A stretch of DNA of 64,000 nucleotides, from positions 3,046,704-3,110,703 of the forward strand of contig NC_045139.1 of assembly GCF_008831285.2 (NCBI RefSeq). The letters run 5' to 3'. A program made the translations under genes and the position numbers. How positions within the stretch are numbered: the first letter of the stretch is position 1; each line of letters opens with the position of its first letter. The notes beneath the pieces are model-generated. The model ran no database searches. It was not told where the DNA came from and saw only the letters and a program-made list of their open reading frames with translations. This document shows, piece after piece, positions 50,906-62,640 of this stretch. Source of the stretch: Nymphaea colorata (Eukaryota; Streptophyta; Magnoliopsida; Nymphaeales; Nymphaeaceae).

Positions 50906-51641
50906 TTCGGACTAAACACACCATACATATAGACCAACGGCTTCAGCACTCATTCTTCTTCGTGAATCGTGACAGCATTCACTGAGTGGCTTGCCACATT
51001 CATTCTGTTCATGCTTTTCCTAGGAATCTACTACTCAAGGAACAAAGTGCATATCTTTTGTTTCCTTATGTTCTGCCACAGCGTTATTGTTATAGTTAAA
51101 ACGAGTGAATCTCCATGTCATGCATTTTACAGAAAACAACTCAGTAGGTGTGGCACGAATAATCCTGCAACCATCTGATCTACACAAAGAATAATTGCAT
51201 TTGAACCCTGCGGGAAGGGTCAGAATTAACAGAGATCGGGTTTGGGGTGCTTTTTTCCAAGCAAATGCCTGTCATTTCCGAGACAAAAAAAAAAGGGAAA
51301 ATTGGAAAAAACATGCAAACTCTTGGTTCAATTTGACATACTTTTCTGCTGTGCTGGAAGAATCGAAAATTGAATCCATTGTGTTAGGCCGTGGATTCAG
51401 CTGAATCTGTAACTGTTACTAATAGGAAATAACTAATATTTTATTGATATTTTTAAGTTGAGAGTAGCGGGAGTAGCACTCGGAGATATCAAAACAGGTC
51501 TTATATCTTAGTGAGACAAAGAGTTAAGTTCCAAGTGGAACGCAAACCGTTTGTGTTCCCTGTTGATGAAGTTGTGTTCTATTCATGCTGACGAACATGT
51601 CCACACCTTGTTTAAAGCCTTAATTTTCACTGTGGATATAG

Positions 51642-51853
51642 GTGATCACCACATGTAACACCACAAAAGATGGACTGGTGCAAGAAGCTGAAAGCTTCCA
51701 CCTAAAACCAACTGCGACTGATGTGAAACATGGAAAGCCTGTGCTGTCAACATTCAGATATCTGGATCATATCGACTCATCCTTCATTTTCTTTTGGTGG
51801 TCTGGAAGGGAGAAGGGTTGCAACTGTTGCACTTGCGAGAAGGCTTGAGGCTT
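51642..51853 (+). pseudogene. Methyltransferase exon 7 copy, unit 2 (frameshifted)
   Basis: The intron-6 acceptor (GGATATAG) and the frame VITTCNTTKDGLVQEAESFH are kept. Two bases are missing at the codons for DSYPS (after 51777) and one further on, so the C-terminal strand is out of frame. No exons 1-6 precede it, so it is a gene fragment. Confidence 0.92.
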
Positions 51854-53706
51854 AGCGGAAACTAGTGCCTGTTTAGTTTCTTACTGCGATGAGAAATCAT
51901 ATGATGCCTTGCCATTAGTTGATTGTATTGATCATGTCTATTCGCTAGTTTCTCCTCTCCTTAGTTCTGCTTTACTAATTATATTCAACAAAAACTTATG
52001 TGTATTGTGTTAGAAGCACATTTGAAGCAGTACATGAAAACTATCGAAAAAGCTTGATAGCTAATCTGATAGCCATTTTCTGCAACCTCAATGTGTTGTT
52101 TGCAACGGTATTTGTGTGCCTCCATGCACACATGCGTGTATGTGTGGCCACTTTATTGCTTCACTCAATTGGCCCAATTAAACATTCCACTTTATTGCTT
52201 CACAAAATTGGCCCAATAAAACATATTGGTAAAAATGGGTATAAAGTTCCTGGTGGGCTTTTTTTACTGGATAGTCCAGATCCAATATTGGCAACGAAGC
52301 GACCATTTCTGAGAAGCAATAAATCCAGATCCGTTCGATTCTCAAACGAACTAGATCATTTTTTTGTGCGCTGTGAGGACATTAAAAGACCAAAATACCC
52401 TTAACAGTAAAAGTTGCACTCCAGCATCTTCATCAGTCTCCGGCCAAGGGCAGAGACACATGTGGGTGGGCATGTGTGCACAATTGCCCACACAGTCTAT
52501 TAAAACTCCCTTATTCACTTAATTGGTCGATCCTAAAACTTTACATATTTATATATAAAATGCCCCTCGAATATATGGTGCGTGCCCCGCAGGCAAATAT
52601 GTCTGGCTCTATGCAGTCTCCATCTTACATTTCTTGACCAGATTAGATTAACGAATTTCCATCAGAAACAACAAAAGATGTATCAATCCACAACGAAGAC
52701 AAGCCCACGATAACAGGGCAAAAAAAAAAAAAAATCTGTTTATGGCTCACCTGAATCTGTGCTTTTGACTCCGTTTATGATGGCGAAAATAGATGAGACG
52801 AACTAATCCCTTTAACTCATTTCCTTGAATTTCAAGCATTTAAAAAATCATACTTACAATCTGCAAATTGGTTCAATGAAATGATATGATATGGGTAAAC
52901 TACTCATAAAATATCTTAGTTGGAACTGTAATTTAAATCATTCAAGTTTGATCTATGCGAATTGCAGATAAAAATACAAAACAGATGGCTGCGAAAACAT
53001 ATATTTGTTGAAAAGCAGGTAGGAAATTGACCAAGAAGGCTCCACAGACAAATAAAATGGGCTTGAATAGATGCAACTGAGTGTTGAATGGTTTGAAGAT
53101 GATGGTACAAACCGATTTCTTCGGCAAGGCTCCGGTCGAGCCCAGTGGCTACGTAGATGAAGGAGATTGCAGCTATCCTGCATTTTCCTTAACATGGTTG
53201 GCATATGATATAGCCAAGTCCACATGCGGCATGTTAATTAAGCACAGTTTAGGATCAGGAACAGAGGCAGTGGATTGTTAACCTTTCACTCACTGAAAAA
53301 GCTGGAACCAATGGCTTAATGAGGGCCCATTGACGTGCACATAAAACGTTACCCATTTTATAAAAAGTAAATGAGACTATTGGTAGTGTCAGCCACTCCA
53401 ATTTAGAATGTAAAAGTGTCTACTTTATACGTCTAGTTAATAAATTTCCAACTCAAAGGGCAGACTCATCAGTGCCCAGTGGTCTATCCTTTGAGAAGTC
53501 TCGAACACGTAAACGCACACAGGGCACTCTATTGGGAGGAAGAGAAGACAAACATAGAATTCTCCACTTCATATTAGATAATCACATATATAATAATACT
53601 CAAACGATGAAAGCAAAGCACATTTAGACCCATCAAATGCAACCCATTATTTATTTATATAGCGCCCCACATTGGTAAACAAGCATACTAACAATTCCCA
53701 AAGGCA

Positions 53707-53892
53707 TTATTTCTTGTACTTTTCATCATCATGCAGCTTCTTGAAGTATACATGAGGATCTGCCTCAAAATCCTTCCTTGGAATTTATTGAGTTCCACTT
53801 TTCCCTGGTGCTTTCATCATGTCATGGTCCTTAGACCCACTGCCTTTGTCAACTGGTTGTTTGTTTTGCAGAGGAACCTTGCTACCGTCCAT
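53707..53892 (-). pseudogene. Small-protein gene, array copy C (one nonsense codon)
   Basis: It has the same 61-codon length as A, D and F, starting at ATG 53892. A TAA interrupts it at residue 36 (GTQ-stop-IPRKDFEAD); after that the frame is open to the usual stop. Other changes are VDKGSGSKD, GKSGT and DPHVYF. It looks recently inactivated. Confidence 0.85.
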
Positions 53893-54830
53893 GTCCACTA
53901 GCAAATAGCTGTACCACTAAGGATGTTGAAGATGAGGATGCCTCTTCAATCAGGCAAACCCCATATATATATATACGCACGAATAAGTGGCTTCAGTGCT
54001 TATTAATTTGGTAGTGCATGGGGCATGCAAATCGTTCAGTGACTGGTAAGCGGCATTGATTGTGCTCTTAGTTTCCTTAGGAGTCTATTTACTCAAGGAA
54101 CAAAATCAATGCGTCTCTTTTCGGCTTTAGCAATTAAGACGAATGAATCTCTCATACTATTTAAAGAAAAATTAATAAGTCAGTCAAACAAGGCGCGTCA
54201 CAAATAAATTTCTGCTCCTGGGAAAGCTAAAAAATAATTGTTTCGAATGGAAATTGGCACTACGAAGAAATATGTTAAAAGAAAAATTGGGAAAGACATG
54301 CACTTGTTGATCCGTTTGACATACCTTCTTTGGTTAAATCCAGTATTTGGCAAGGATGCCGGTTCAGCTGATCAATCAAATGTTGAATTGACAAAATAAT
54401 AAGATTTGAATGGTATGTTAAAAATAAATAAAACCATAGAGTTACAGTGTTTTAAAAAAGTTAGAACAGAGTAAAATGGTGAACAGTTTATGATACATGG
54501 CCCCTTATATATCGACAACTGAACATGAGCGATTTTATCCCGCACACCAATTCGATTTGAACCTCATTTTTACAGCACTGCTTGTCGGTAGTTTTTTATA
54601 ATACTTTGTTACCAAGCCTTTTTTTCTTTCCCAGGACAATAAAGAAAAGGACATACATCTGTTGTGATAACAGAAGTTACAAAGGCCGACTTGTAGAAAT
54701 TGCTCATACTATATCCACTAAGATAACTGGTTTTTATTCTTAACTATTATTTCTATTAAAATCCAGTTTTACAGTAATATTAAGTTCTTAACACATAGGT
54801 AAACAAGCCTACTACCAATACCCAAAGGCA

Positions 54831-55016
54831 TTATTTCCTGTACTTTTCCTCATCATGCAGCTTCTTGAAGTATCCCTGAGGATCGGACTCAAAATCCTTC
54901 CTTGGAATTTCTTGAGTTCCAGTTTTCCCTGGAGCTTTCATCAAGTCATGGTCTTTGGAACCACCGCCTTTCTCAGCTGGTTGTTTGTTGTGCTGAGGAA
55001 CCTTGCTACCGTCCAT
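54831..55016 (-). CDS. Small hydrophilic protein gene, array copy D (intact)
   Basis: This is a 61-residue paralogue of copy A, starting at ATG 55016. It differs from copy F at two residues only (FES for FEA and KYRK for KYKK) and from A at about ten. The family is not recognised: Lys/Asp/Gly-rich, no hydrophobic segment, conserved KAPGKTGTQEIPRKDFE and YFKKLHDEEKY. It lies at the end of the nested 1.13-kb duplication, so D was probably made from, or partly converted by, an F-like copy and not from its neighbour C. Any promoter would lie in the TA-repeat-bearing DNA just above 55070. Confidence 0.65.
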   Translation of the reverse strand: MDGSKVPQHNKQPAEKGGGSKDHDLMKAPGKTGTQEIPRKDFESDPQGYFKKLHDEEKYRK

Positions 55017-56258
55017 GTCCACTAGCAGATAGCTGTACCACTAAGGATGTTGAAGATGAGGATGCCTCTTCAATCAGGCAAACCCCATATATATATATAT
55101 ATATACGCACGAATAAGTGGCTTCAGTGCTTATTAATTTGGTAGTGCATGGGGCATGCAAATCGTTCAGTGACTGGTAAGCGGCATTGATTGTGTTCTTG
55201 CTTTCCCTAGGAGTCTATTTACTCAAGGAACAAAACCAATGCATCTCTTTTCGTTTTTAGCAATTAAGACGAATGAACCTCTCATACTATTTAAAGAAAA
55301 ATTAAGAAGTCAGTCAAACAAGGCGCGTCACAAATAAATTTCTGCTCCTGGGAAAGCTAAAAATTAATTGTCTCGAATGGAAATTGGCACTACGAAGAAA
55401 TGTGTTAAAAGGAAAATTGGAAAAGACATGCACTTGTTGATCCGTTTGACATACCTTCTTTGGTTAAATCCAGTATTTGGCAAGGACGCCGGTTCAGCTG
55501 ATCAATCAAATGTTGAATTGACAAAATAATAAGATTTGAATGGTATGTTAAAAATAAATAAAACCATAGAGTTACAGTGTTTTAAAAATGTTAGAACAGA
55601 GTAAAATGGTGAACAGTATATGATACATGGCCCCTTATATATCGACAACTGAATATGATCGATTTTATCCCGCACACCAATTCGATTTGAACCTCATTTT
55701 TACAGCACTGCTTATCGGTAGTTTTTTATAATACTTTGTTACCAAGCCTTTTTTCTTTCCCAGGATAATAAAGAAAAAGACATACATCTGTTGTGATAAC
55801 AGAAGTTACAAAGGCCGACTTGTAGAAATTGCTCATACTATATCCACTAAGATAACTGGTTTTTATTCTTAACTATTTTTTTATTAAAATCCAGTTTTAC
55901 AGTAATATTAAGTTCTTAACACTGGTTTTTATCATGGATGCATACTCTATGATCTACAGAAACTCTTTAATTCATCTTTTTCATTCATCTTGCGTTTCAT
56001 AAAACCATGAAGTCAGTTAAACTTTCTTGCTTTTCTTATATGTTTGGCGACTTCTTGTCACCCAGTTCCTTTTAAATGAACTTTCATGTTGTCGGTTCTC
56101 TCTCGGTTGGGTGAACAGGCTACGCATAAGGAACATAGAATGATTGTGTCGAAATTAATATAAAAACAAGAAGAAAAGACCCTTTATTTATTTATTTATT
56201 TATAAAGCACCCCCACAGGAATACGATCATACATCCAATCCCCAGAGGGCCAGAGCCA

Positions 56259-56426
56259 CTATTTCTTGTTGTTTTTTTCATCATGCAGCTTCTTGAAGCT
56301 TGAGGATTGGCTTCAATATCCGTTCCTTGTTATTTCCTCAGATCCGCTTTTCCTGGTGCCTACATCATCTCATAGTCCTTAGAACCAGTACCTTTGTTGC
56401 CCTCAGAACCCCCTGTGAGAGTCCAT
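56259..56426 (-). pseudogene. Decayed small-protein gene relative E
   Basis: It is the counterpart of B and G. After ATG 56426 the frame hits a stop at codon 7 (MDSHRGF-stop). The KDYEMM, APGKA and IEAN phrases follow with stops, and part of the PQGYF codons is deleted before KKLHDE. Confidence 0.8.
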
Positions 56427-57334
56427 CCCCACTTACAGATAGCTACTTCACTAAGCATGTTGAAGATAAGGACGTCTCTTCACTCATTAAACACACCATA
56501 CATATAGACCGACGGCTTCAGCACTCATTATTCTTCGTGAATCGTGATAGCATTCACTGAGTGGCTTGCCACATTCATTCTGTTCTTGCTTTTCCTAGGA
56601 ATCTATTACTCAAGGAACAAAGTGCATATCTTTTGTTTACTTATGTTCTGCTACAGAGTTATTGTTATAGTTAAAACGAGTGAATCCCCATGTCATGCAT
56701 TTTACAGAAAACAACTCAGTCAAACAAGGTGTGGCACAAATAATCCTGCAACCATCTGATCTACGCAAAGAATAATTGCATCTGAATCCTGCGGGAAGGG
56801 CCACAAAATTGTCTTTAACAGAGATCGGGTTTGGGGTGCTCTTTACCAAGCAAATGCCTGTCATTTCCGAGTAGAAAACAGAAAAGAGGAAAATTGGAAA
56901 ACACATGCAAACTCTTGGTTCTCTTTGACATACTTTTCTGCGGTGTTGGAATAATCGATAATTGAATCCATTATGTTAGGCCGTAGATTCAGCTGAATCC
57001 GTAACTGTGTCACGAATCTGAAATAACTAATATTTTGCTGACATTTTGAAGTTGAAGAGTAGCCGGAATAGCAATTGGTTATATCAAAACAGGTCTTATA
57101 TCTTTGAGAGACAAAGAGTTAAGTTGAAGCTTAGACTCCTTTTGAATAACAAAATTCAGTATGGCTTAATGTGTGATGTCTTTGATCCGAATCTGATTCA
57201 GTGCAGCTACATTGGAAAAAGTTCCAAGTGCAACGCAAACCGTTTGTGTTCCATGTTGATGATGCTGTGTTCTATTCATGCTGACGATTATGTCCACACC
57301 TTGATTAAAGCCTTAATTTTCACTGTGGATATAG

Positions 57335-57500
57335 GTGATCACCACATGTAACACCACAAAAGATGGACTGGTGCAAGAAGCTGAAAGCTTCCACCTAAAA
57401 CCAACTGCGACTGATGTGAAACATGGAAAGCCTGTGCTGTCAACATTCAGATATCTGGATCATAGCAACTGTTGCACTTGCGAGAAGGCTTGAGGCTTAG
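57335..57500 (+). pseudogene. Methyltransferase exon 7 copy, unit 3 (internal deletion)
   Basis: VITTCNTTKDGLVQEAESFH to YLDH is kept. About 60 bp between the codons for DHIDS and VATVA are then deleted with a change of frame, removing the last conserved strand. Confidence 0.92.
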
Positions 57501-58265
57501 CGGAAACTAGTGCCTGTTTAGTTTCTTACTGCGATCAAAAACCATATGATGCCTTGCCATTAGTTGATTGTATTGATCATGTTTTCGCTAGTTTCTCCTG
57601 TCCCTTAGTTGTGCTTTACCAATTTTATTCTACAAAAACTTATGTGTATTGTGTTACAAGCACATTTGAAACAGTACATGAAAACTATCGAAAAAGCTTG
57701 ATAGCTAATCTGATAGCCGTTTTCTGCAACCTCAATGTGTTGTTTGCAACTGTATATGTGTGCCTCCATGCACACATGCGTGTATGTGTGTGGCCACTTT
57801 ATTGCTTCACTCAATTGGCCCAATAAAACATAGTGGTAAAAATGGGTACAAAGTTCTTGGTGGGCTTTTTTTACTGGATAGTCCAGATCCAAGCAGGCAG
57901 ATTTAACAATAAACCAGCTTGGCAGCTTGGCTTGATCATGTGATGGCCCATCGGTACTAACTCTCTGGGTCCAGGCCACTGCACTTATGTTGTGCCAGCT
58001 CATTTCTCATTGCTCAAATCAATTGTTTTGATGCTGAAGCATAGGCATTACTATTTGATCCCCGCAAACAGTGGCATAGATTTATAAGGGGCCCCAAACC
58101 GTTCCCTGTTTAGTGGGTCAATCCGTCTGTCGTAGCCTGCATATACAGTCGAAATTGTCTGGCCCTTTGGCAACAAAGTGAACATTTCTGAGATGCAATA
58201 AATCCAGATCGGTAGGATTCTCAAACAAACTGGATCATGTTTTTGCGCGCTGTCAGGACATTAAA

Positions 58266-58560
58266 AGACCAGAATTCAATACCCTTAACGGTAAAAGTTG
58301 CACTGCAGTATCTTCACCATTCTCCAGCCAAGGGCAGAGACACATGTGGGCAATTGCCCACACAGTCTATTAAAATTCCCTTATTCACTTAATTGGTTGA
58401 TCCTAAGACTTTACATATTTATATATAAAATGCCCCTCAAGTCTAGCTCTGCCACGGTCTCCATCCTCTATTTCACAACAAATGATGTATCAATCGACAA
58501 CGAAGACAACCCCATGATAACAGGGCAAAAAAAAAAAAAAAAAGGGATGGCAATGCAAAA
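58266..58560. other. ~300-bp segment present in units 2 and 3 but not unit 1
   Basis: In units 2 (52388-52740) and 3 the phrase GACATTAAAAGACCA is followed by about 300 bp that unit 1 lacks (unit 1 passes from GACATTAAAA to TGTCCCTCGAACATATGG). It contains CCAAGGGCAGAGACACATGTG and an A-run. Either unit 1 lost it or the common source of units 2 and 3 gained it, possibly as a TE piece. Confidence 0.6.
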
Positions 58561-59516
58561 AAGAAAAACTGTTTATGGCTTCCCTCTGTCTCCTGAATCT
58601 GCGCTTTCGACTCCGTTTATGATGGCGAAGAGAGACGAGACGAACTAATTACTAACACCCTTAACTCGTTTCCTTGAATTTCAAGCATTTAAAAAATCAT
58701 ATTTGCAATATGGGTAAACTTCTCATAGAATATCTTAGTTTGATGTATGTGAATTATTGAAGTTTGATGTACGTGAATTACACATAAAAATGCAAAACAG
58801 ATAGCTGCGAAAAAACACATATTTGCTGAAAAGCTGGTAGGAAACTGACCAAGAAGACTCCACAGACAAATAAGATGGGCTTGAATAGACGCAACTGAGT
58901 GTTGAATGGGTTTGAGGATGACGGTACAAACGGATTTATTCGGCAAGGCTCCGGTCTAGTGCAGTGGCTACATAGATGAAGGAGATTGCAGCTATCCTGC
59001 ATTGTCCTTAACATGGTTGGCATATGATATAAACAAGTAGTCGACATGCTGGGCAGTGGGCAGTGGGCAGTGGGTTAACCTCTCGCTCACCTCACCCGGA
59101 AGGCTGCAACCTATGGGTCAACCAGGGCCCATACACAAATTGACGTATAAATAAAGCTAATGTGCTGGTTACTCATTTGATAAAAAGTAAATGAGACAAT
59201 TGGTAGTGTCAGCCACTCCAATTTAGTATGTAACGTGTCTACTTATAAGCCTAGTTAACAAATTTCCAACTCAAAGGGCAGACTCATCAAGTGGTTTATC
59301 CTTTGAGAAGTCTCAAACACATAAACGCACACAGGTAGTATATTGAGAGGAAGCGAAGACAAGCACAGAATTCTCCACTTCATATTAGATAATCACATAT
59401 ATAATAAAACTCAAACGGATGAAAGCAAAGCACACTCAGAGCCATAAAATGCAACCCATTATTTATTATATAGCGCCCACATAGGTAAACAAGCCGACTA
59501 CCAATACCCAAAGGCA

Positions 59517-59702
59517 TTATTTCTTGTACTTTTCCTCATCATGCAGCTTCTTGAAGTATCCCTGAGGATCTGCCTCAAAATCCTTCCTTGGAATTTCTTG
59601 AGTTCCAGTTTTCCCTGGAGCTTTCATCAAGTCATGGTCTTTGGAACCACCGCCTTTCTCAGCTGGTTGTTTGTTGTGCTGAGGAACCTTGCTACCGTCC
59701 AT
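59517..59702 (-). CDS. Small hydrophilic protein gene, array copy F (intact)
   Basis: It has 61 residues, starts at ATG 59702 and is nearly identical to copy D. The family is not recognised. The sequence is charged throughout, with the same GGGSKDHD, APGKTG and RKDFEADPQ blocks. The leader region differs from A and D because a (CA)n tract (59770-59811) replaces most of their TA repeat. Open frame, length and stop position all match A and D, so I treat it as a functional candidate. Confidence 0.65.
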   Translation of the reverse strand: MDGSKVPQHNKQPAEKGGGSKDHDLMKAPGKTGTQEIPRKDFEADPQGYFKKLHDEEKYKK

Positions 59703-59768
59703 GTCCACTAGCAGATAGCTGTACCACTAAGGATGTTGAAGATGAGGATGCTTCTTCAATCAGGCAAA

Positions 59769-59769
<1 letters not shown>

Positions 59770-59822
<53 letters not shown>
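59770..59822. repeat. (CA)n(TA)n microsatellite
   Basis: About 42 bp of CA repeat followed by a short TA run. The orthologous spots in units 1 and 2 hold only short TA runs (48799, 53962, 55087). Confidence 0.97.
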
Positions 59823-59823
<1 letters not shown>

Positions 59824-61083
59824 CACACGAATCCGTGGCTTCAGTGCTCACTAATTTGGTAGTGCATGGAGCACGAAAATCGTTCAGTGACTGGTTTGCA
59901 ACATTCATTCTGTTCTTGCTTTCCCGCTGAGTCTATTTACTAAGGAACAAAAACGATGTACTCTTTTCGTTTTTAGCAATTTAAACGAATGAATCTCTCA
60001 TACATTTTAAAGAAGAATTAAGAAGTCTGACATACAAGGAGCGTCACAAATAAATTTCTGCTCCTGGGGAAGCTAAAAGTTAATTGTTTCGAACGGAAAT
60101 TGGCACTACGAAGAAATACGTTAAAAGAAAAATTGGAAAACACCTGCACTTGTCGATCCGTTTGTCATTTTTTTTTGTTAAATCCAGTATTTCGCTAGGA
60201 CGGCGGTTCAGCTGATCAATCAAATTTTGAATTGACAAAACAATAAGAATTGATTGGTATTTAAAAAAAAAAAAAAAAACCATAGAGCTACAGTGTTTTA
60301 AAAATGTTAGAACAAAGCAAAATGGCGAAGAGTATATGAAACGTGGCACCATATATATCGACAATTGAACATGAGCGATTTTTTCCGCGTACCAATTCTA
60401 TTTGAACCTGATTTTTACAGCACTGCTTGTCGATAGTATCTTCTAATACTTTCTTACCAAATAAAGAAAAGGACATACATTTGTTGAGATAACAGAAGTT
60501 ATAAAGGCCGACTTGTAGAAATTTCTCATATCATATATACTATGATAGCTGGTTTTTATTCTTAACTATTTTTTCTATCTAAAGTCCAATTTTACTGTAA
60601 TATTAAGTCCTTAATATTGGTTTTTATCATGAATGCATGCCATATGATCTTTTTTAAGAGAGAATATCCATCTTTTTTTTTAAAATTTCCATGCAATATG
60701 CTATAAAGTTACAGGGATAGTCCGGAAGAGTGAAAGGAGTACGACCTGCCATGGGCAACGAGACTGAAATCCATGCAGAGGTTGTGGTTTTAGTGATGGC
60801 TGCAATGTAATGTACCCTTCAATTTAAGCACTGCACCCATGCACAGGCATAACGTTCACATGACTTAATCATACACTTCAAGCACTCAGCTATACTTTGT
60901 CCCTTGAGACTATAATGGTAACTAAGATGTATAAATCACCTACCGTATGTCACAGGACGCAGGTCAGCCACACAAACTGCGTGACAAATACTTTTGAACT
61001 TCTTTGAAAATAGAGAAAGCATGAGACATGATCGCACTTTTCAGGTATGGGTTGTTCTTTTCGGTGGAAATGCTTGTCATAAG

Positions 61084-61275
61084 CAGGGGTAGAGGGAGGG
61101 GGTGGGCCACCTAGACTATGGCCCCACCCCAATTATTTGAAAAAAAAAACATTGAAAAAATTAAAAGAAATTAGTTGTATAATTTTTTTTTAGATTCATA
61201 TTCAATTTGGCCCTACTCAGATCCGAGGTTGGACTGTTTAGTTCGCCCCTAAAAAAAATTCTATCTCTATTCCTT
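61084..61275. mobile_element. 192-bp insertion in unit 3, TE-like
   Basis: Unit 1 reads GCTTGTCATAAGGTTTCA without a break. In unit 3 about 192 bp starting CAGGGGTAGAGGGAGGGGG follow GTCATAAG, and the host sequence resumes after ATTATAAG. The flanking 8-mers match at 6 of 8 positions, so a target-site duplication is likely. The inner part is AT-rich and has no coding capacity. Confidence 0.65.
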
Positions 61276-61937
61276 ATTATAAGGTTTCAACAAAGCAACG
61301 ACACCATTAATTCATTTATATCAAACTCATATGACCCTAAGATGACCAATGAATATTGCGCTAACCACCCGGAGCGAGTCCCTCAGGACTAGTGAAGTGA
61401 GAGCATCTCATATATTTATGATCTTATATTCTACGTGAAACTGCAAATTCAATCTCTCGTCTATATTAGGTGTTAAGATTTTCTGAAGAATTGCATTTTT
61501 GTTTTCGATTTCGAGTTAAGATGCTTTTTTACACTGGTAAGCAGTTTCAGAGACGGGCATTATATGCTTATTCTCTCGAAGAAAAGAAAACCCGATGACC
61601 CTGCGCACATATTTTCTCCCAATCTTCCCTCACCTTTTCTTTGTCTGGCTACAGAAACTCTTTCATTCATCTTACGTTTCTTAAAACCATGAAGTTAGTT
61701 AAACTTTCTTGCTTTTCTTATATGTTTGGCGACTTCTTGTCTTCCAGTTCCTTTTAAATGAACTTTCATGTTGTCGGTTCTCTCTCGGTTGGGTGAACCG
61801 GCTACGCATCAGGAACATAGCATGATTGTCGTCGAAATTAATATAAAAACAAGAAGAAACGACCCTTTATTTATTTATTTATAAAGCATCCCCATAGGAA
61901 TACGATCATACTTTCAATCCCCAGAGGGCCAGAGCCA

Positions 61938-62110
61938 CTATTTCTTGTTGTTTTCTTCATCATGCAGCTTCTTGAAGTAACCTTGAGGATTGGCTTCAAT
62001 GTCCGTTCCTTGTTATTTCCTCAGATCCGCTTTTCCTGGTGCCTACATCATCTCATAGTCCTTAGAACCAGTGTCTTTTGTTGTCCTCAGAATCCCCTGC
62101 GAGCGTCCAT
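61938..62110 (-). pseudogene. Decayed small-protein gene relative G
   Basis: It starts MDARRGF-stop, then shows KDYEMM-stop-APGKA, and ends IEANPQGYFKKLHDEENNKK out of the original frame. It is closest to B and E. Confidence 0.8.
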
Positions 62111-62640
62111 CCCCACTTGCCGATAGCTATATAACTAAGTATGTTGAAGATAAGGATGTCCCTTCACACACTGAACACACTATACATATAGACCAACGGC
62201 TTCAGCACTCATTATTCTTGGTGAATCTTGATAGCATTCACTGACAGGCTTGGCACTTTCATTCTGTTCTTGCTTTTCCTAGGAGTCTATTACTCAAGGA
62301 ACAAAGCGCATATCTTTTGTTTGTTTTTATTCTGCCACAGAGTTACTGTTATAGTTAAAACGAGTGAATCCCCATGTCTTGCATTTTAAGAAAACCAACT
62401 CAGTCAAACATCGTGCTGAAACATGTAAACTCTTGGTTCCCTTTGACATACTTTTCTGCGGTGTTGGAAGAATCGAAAATTGAATCCCTTGTATTAGGCC
62501 GCAGATTCAGCTGAATATGTAACTGTGTTACTCTACGGATATAACTAATAATTTATTGATATTTTTAAGTTGAAGAGAACAGAGTGGCACTTGGAGATTT
62601 CAAAACAGGTCTTATTTCTTAGAGAGACAAAGAGTTAAGT

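Larger units (their letters stand above)
46356..51530 (+). repeat. Segmental tandem array, unit 1 (~5.1 kb)
   Basis: The unit runs from within methyltransferase intron 6 through the functional last exon, small-protein gene A (48542-48727, minus) and its decayed relative B (50741 on, minus). It ends near the GAGACAAAGAGTTAAG junction phrase. Anchor positions of the exon-7 acceptor (46537, 51642, 57335, 62837) give spacings of 5105, 5693 and 5502 bp. Compared with units 2 and 3 it lacks about 300 bp near 47470. Confidence 0.9.
53664..55925. repeat. 1.13-kb tandem duplication nested in unit 2
   Basis: Block 1 (53664-54793) with gene copy C and block 2 (54794-55925) with gene copy D match over their whole length, including the TA microsatellite and the CAAGGCGCGTCACAAATAAA phrase. 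The period from stop codon to stop codon is 1124 bp. The junction lies in TAAGTTCTTAACAC. Confidence 0.9.
51531..57130 (+). repeat. Segmental tandem array, unit 2 (~5.6 kb)
   Basis: It starts directly after GAGACAAAGAGTTAAG with the intron-6/exon-7 part of the methyltransferase. It carries small-gene copies C, D and E (minus). It has an extra 1.13-kb internal duplication (C to D) and lacks most of the 49.65-50.45 kb part of unit 1. Confidence 0.9.
57131..62640 (+). repeat. Segmental tandem array, unit 3 (~5.5 kb)
   Basis: It contains the methyltransferase intron-6/exon-7 copy (57335), small-gene copy F (59517-59702) and the decayed relative G (61938-62110). It keeps the 60.6-61.7 kb part that unit 2 lost and has a 192-bp insertion at 61084. 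Confidence 0.9.

Noticed and set aside
51642..51848. Unit 2 methyltransferase exon as an independent small gene
   Set aside because: It begins at a splice acceptor, lacks upstream exons and is frameshifted before the conserved C-terminal strand.
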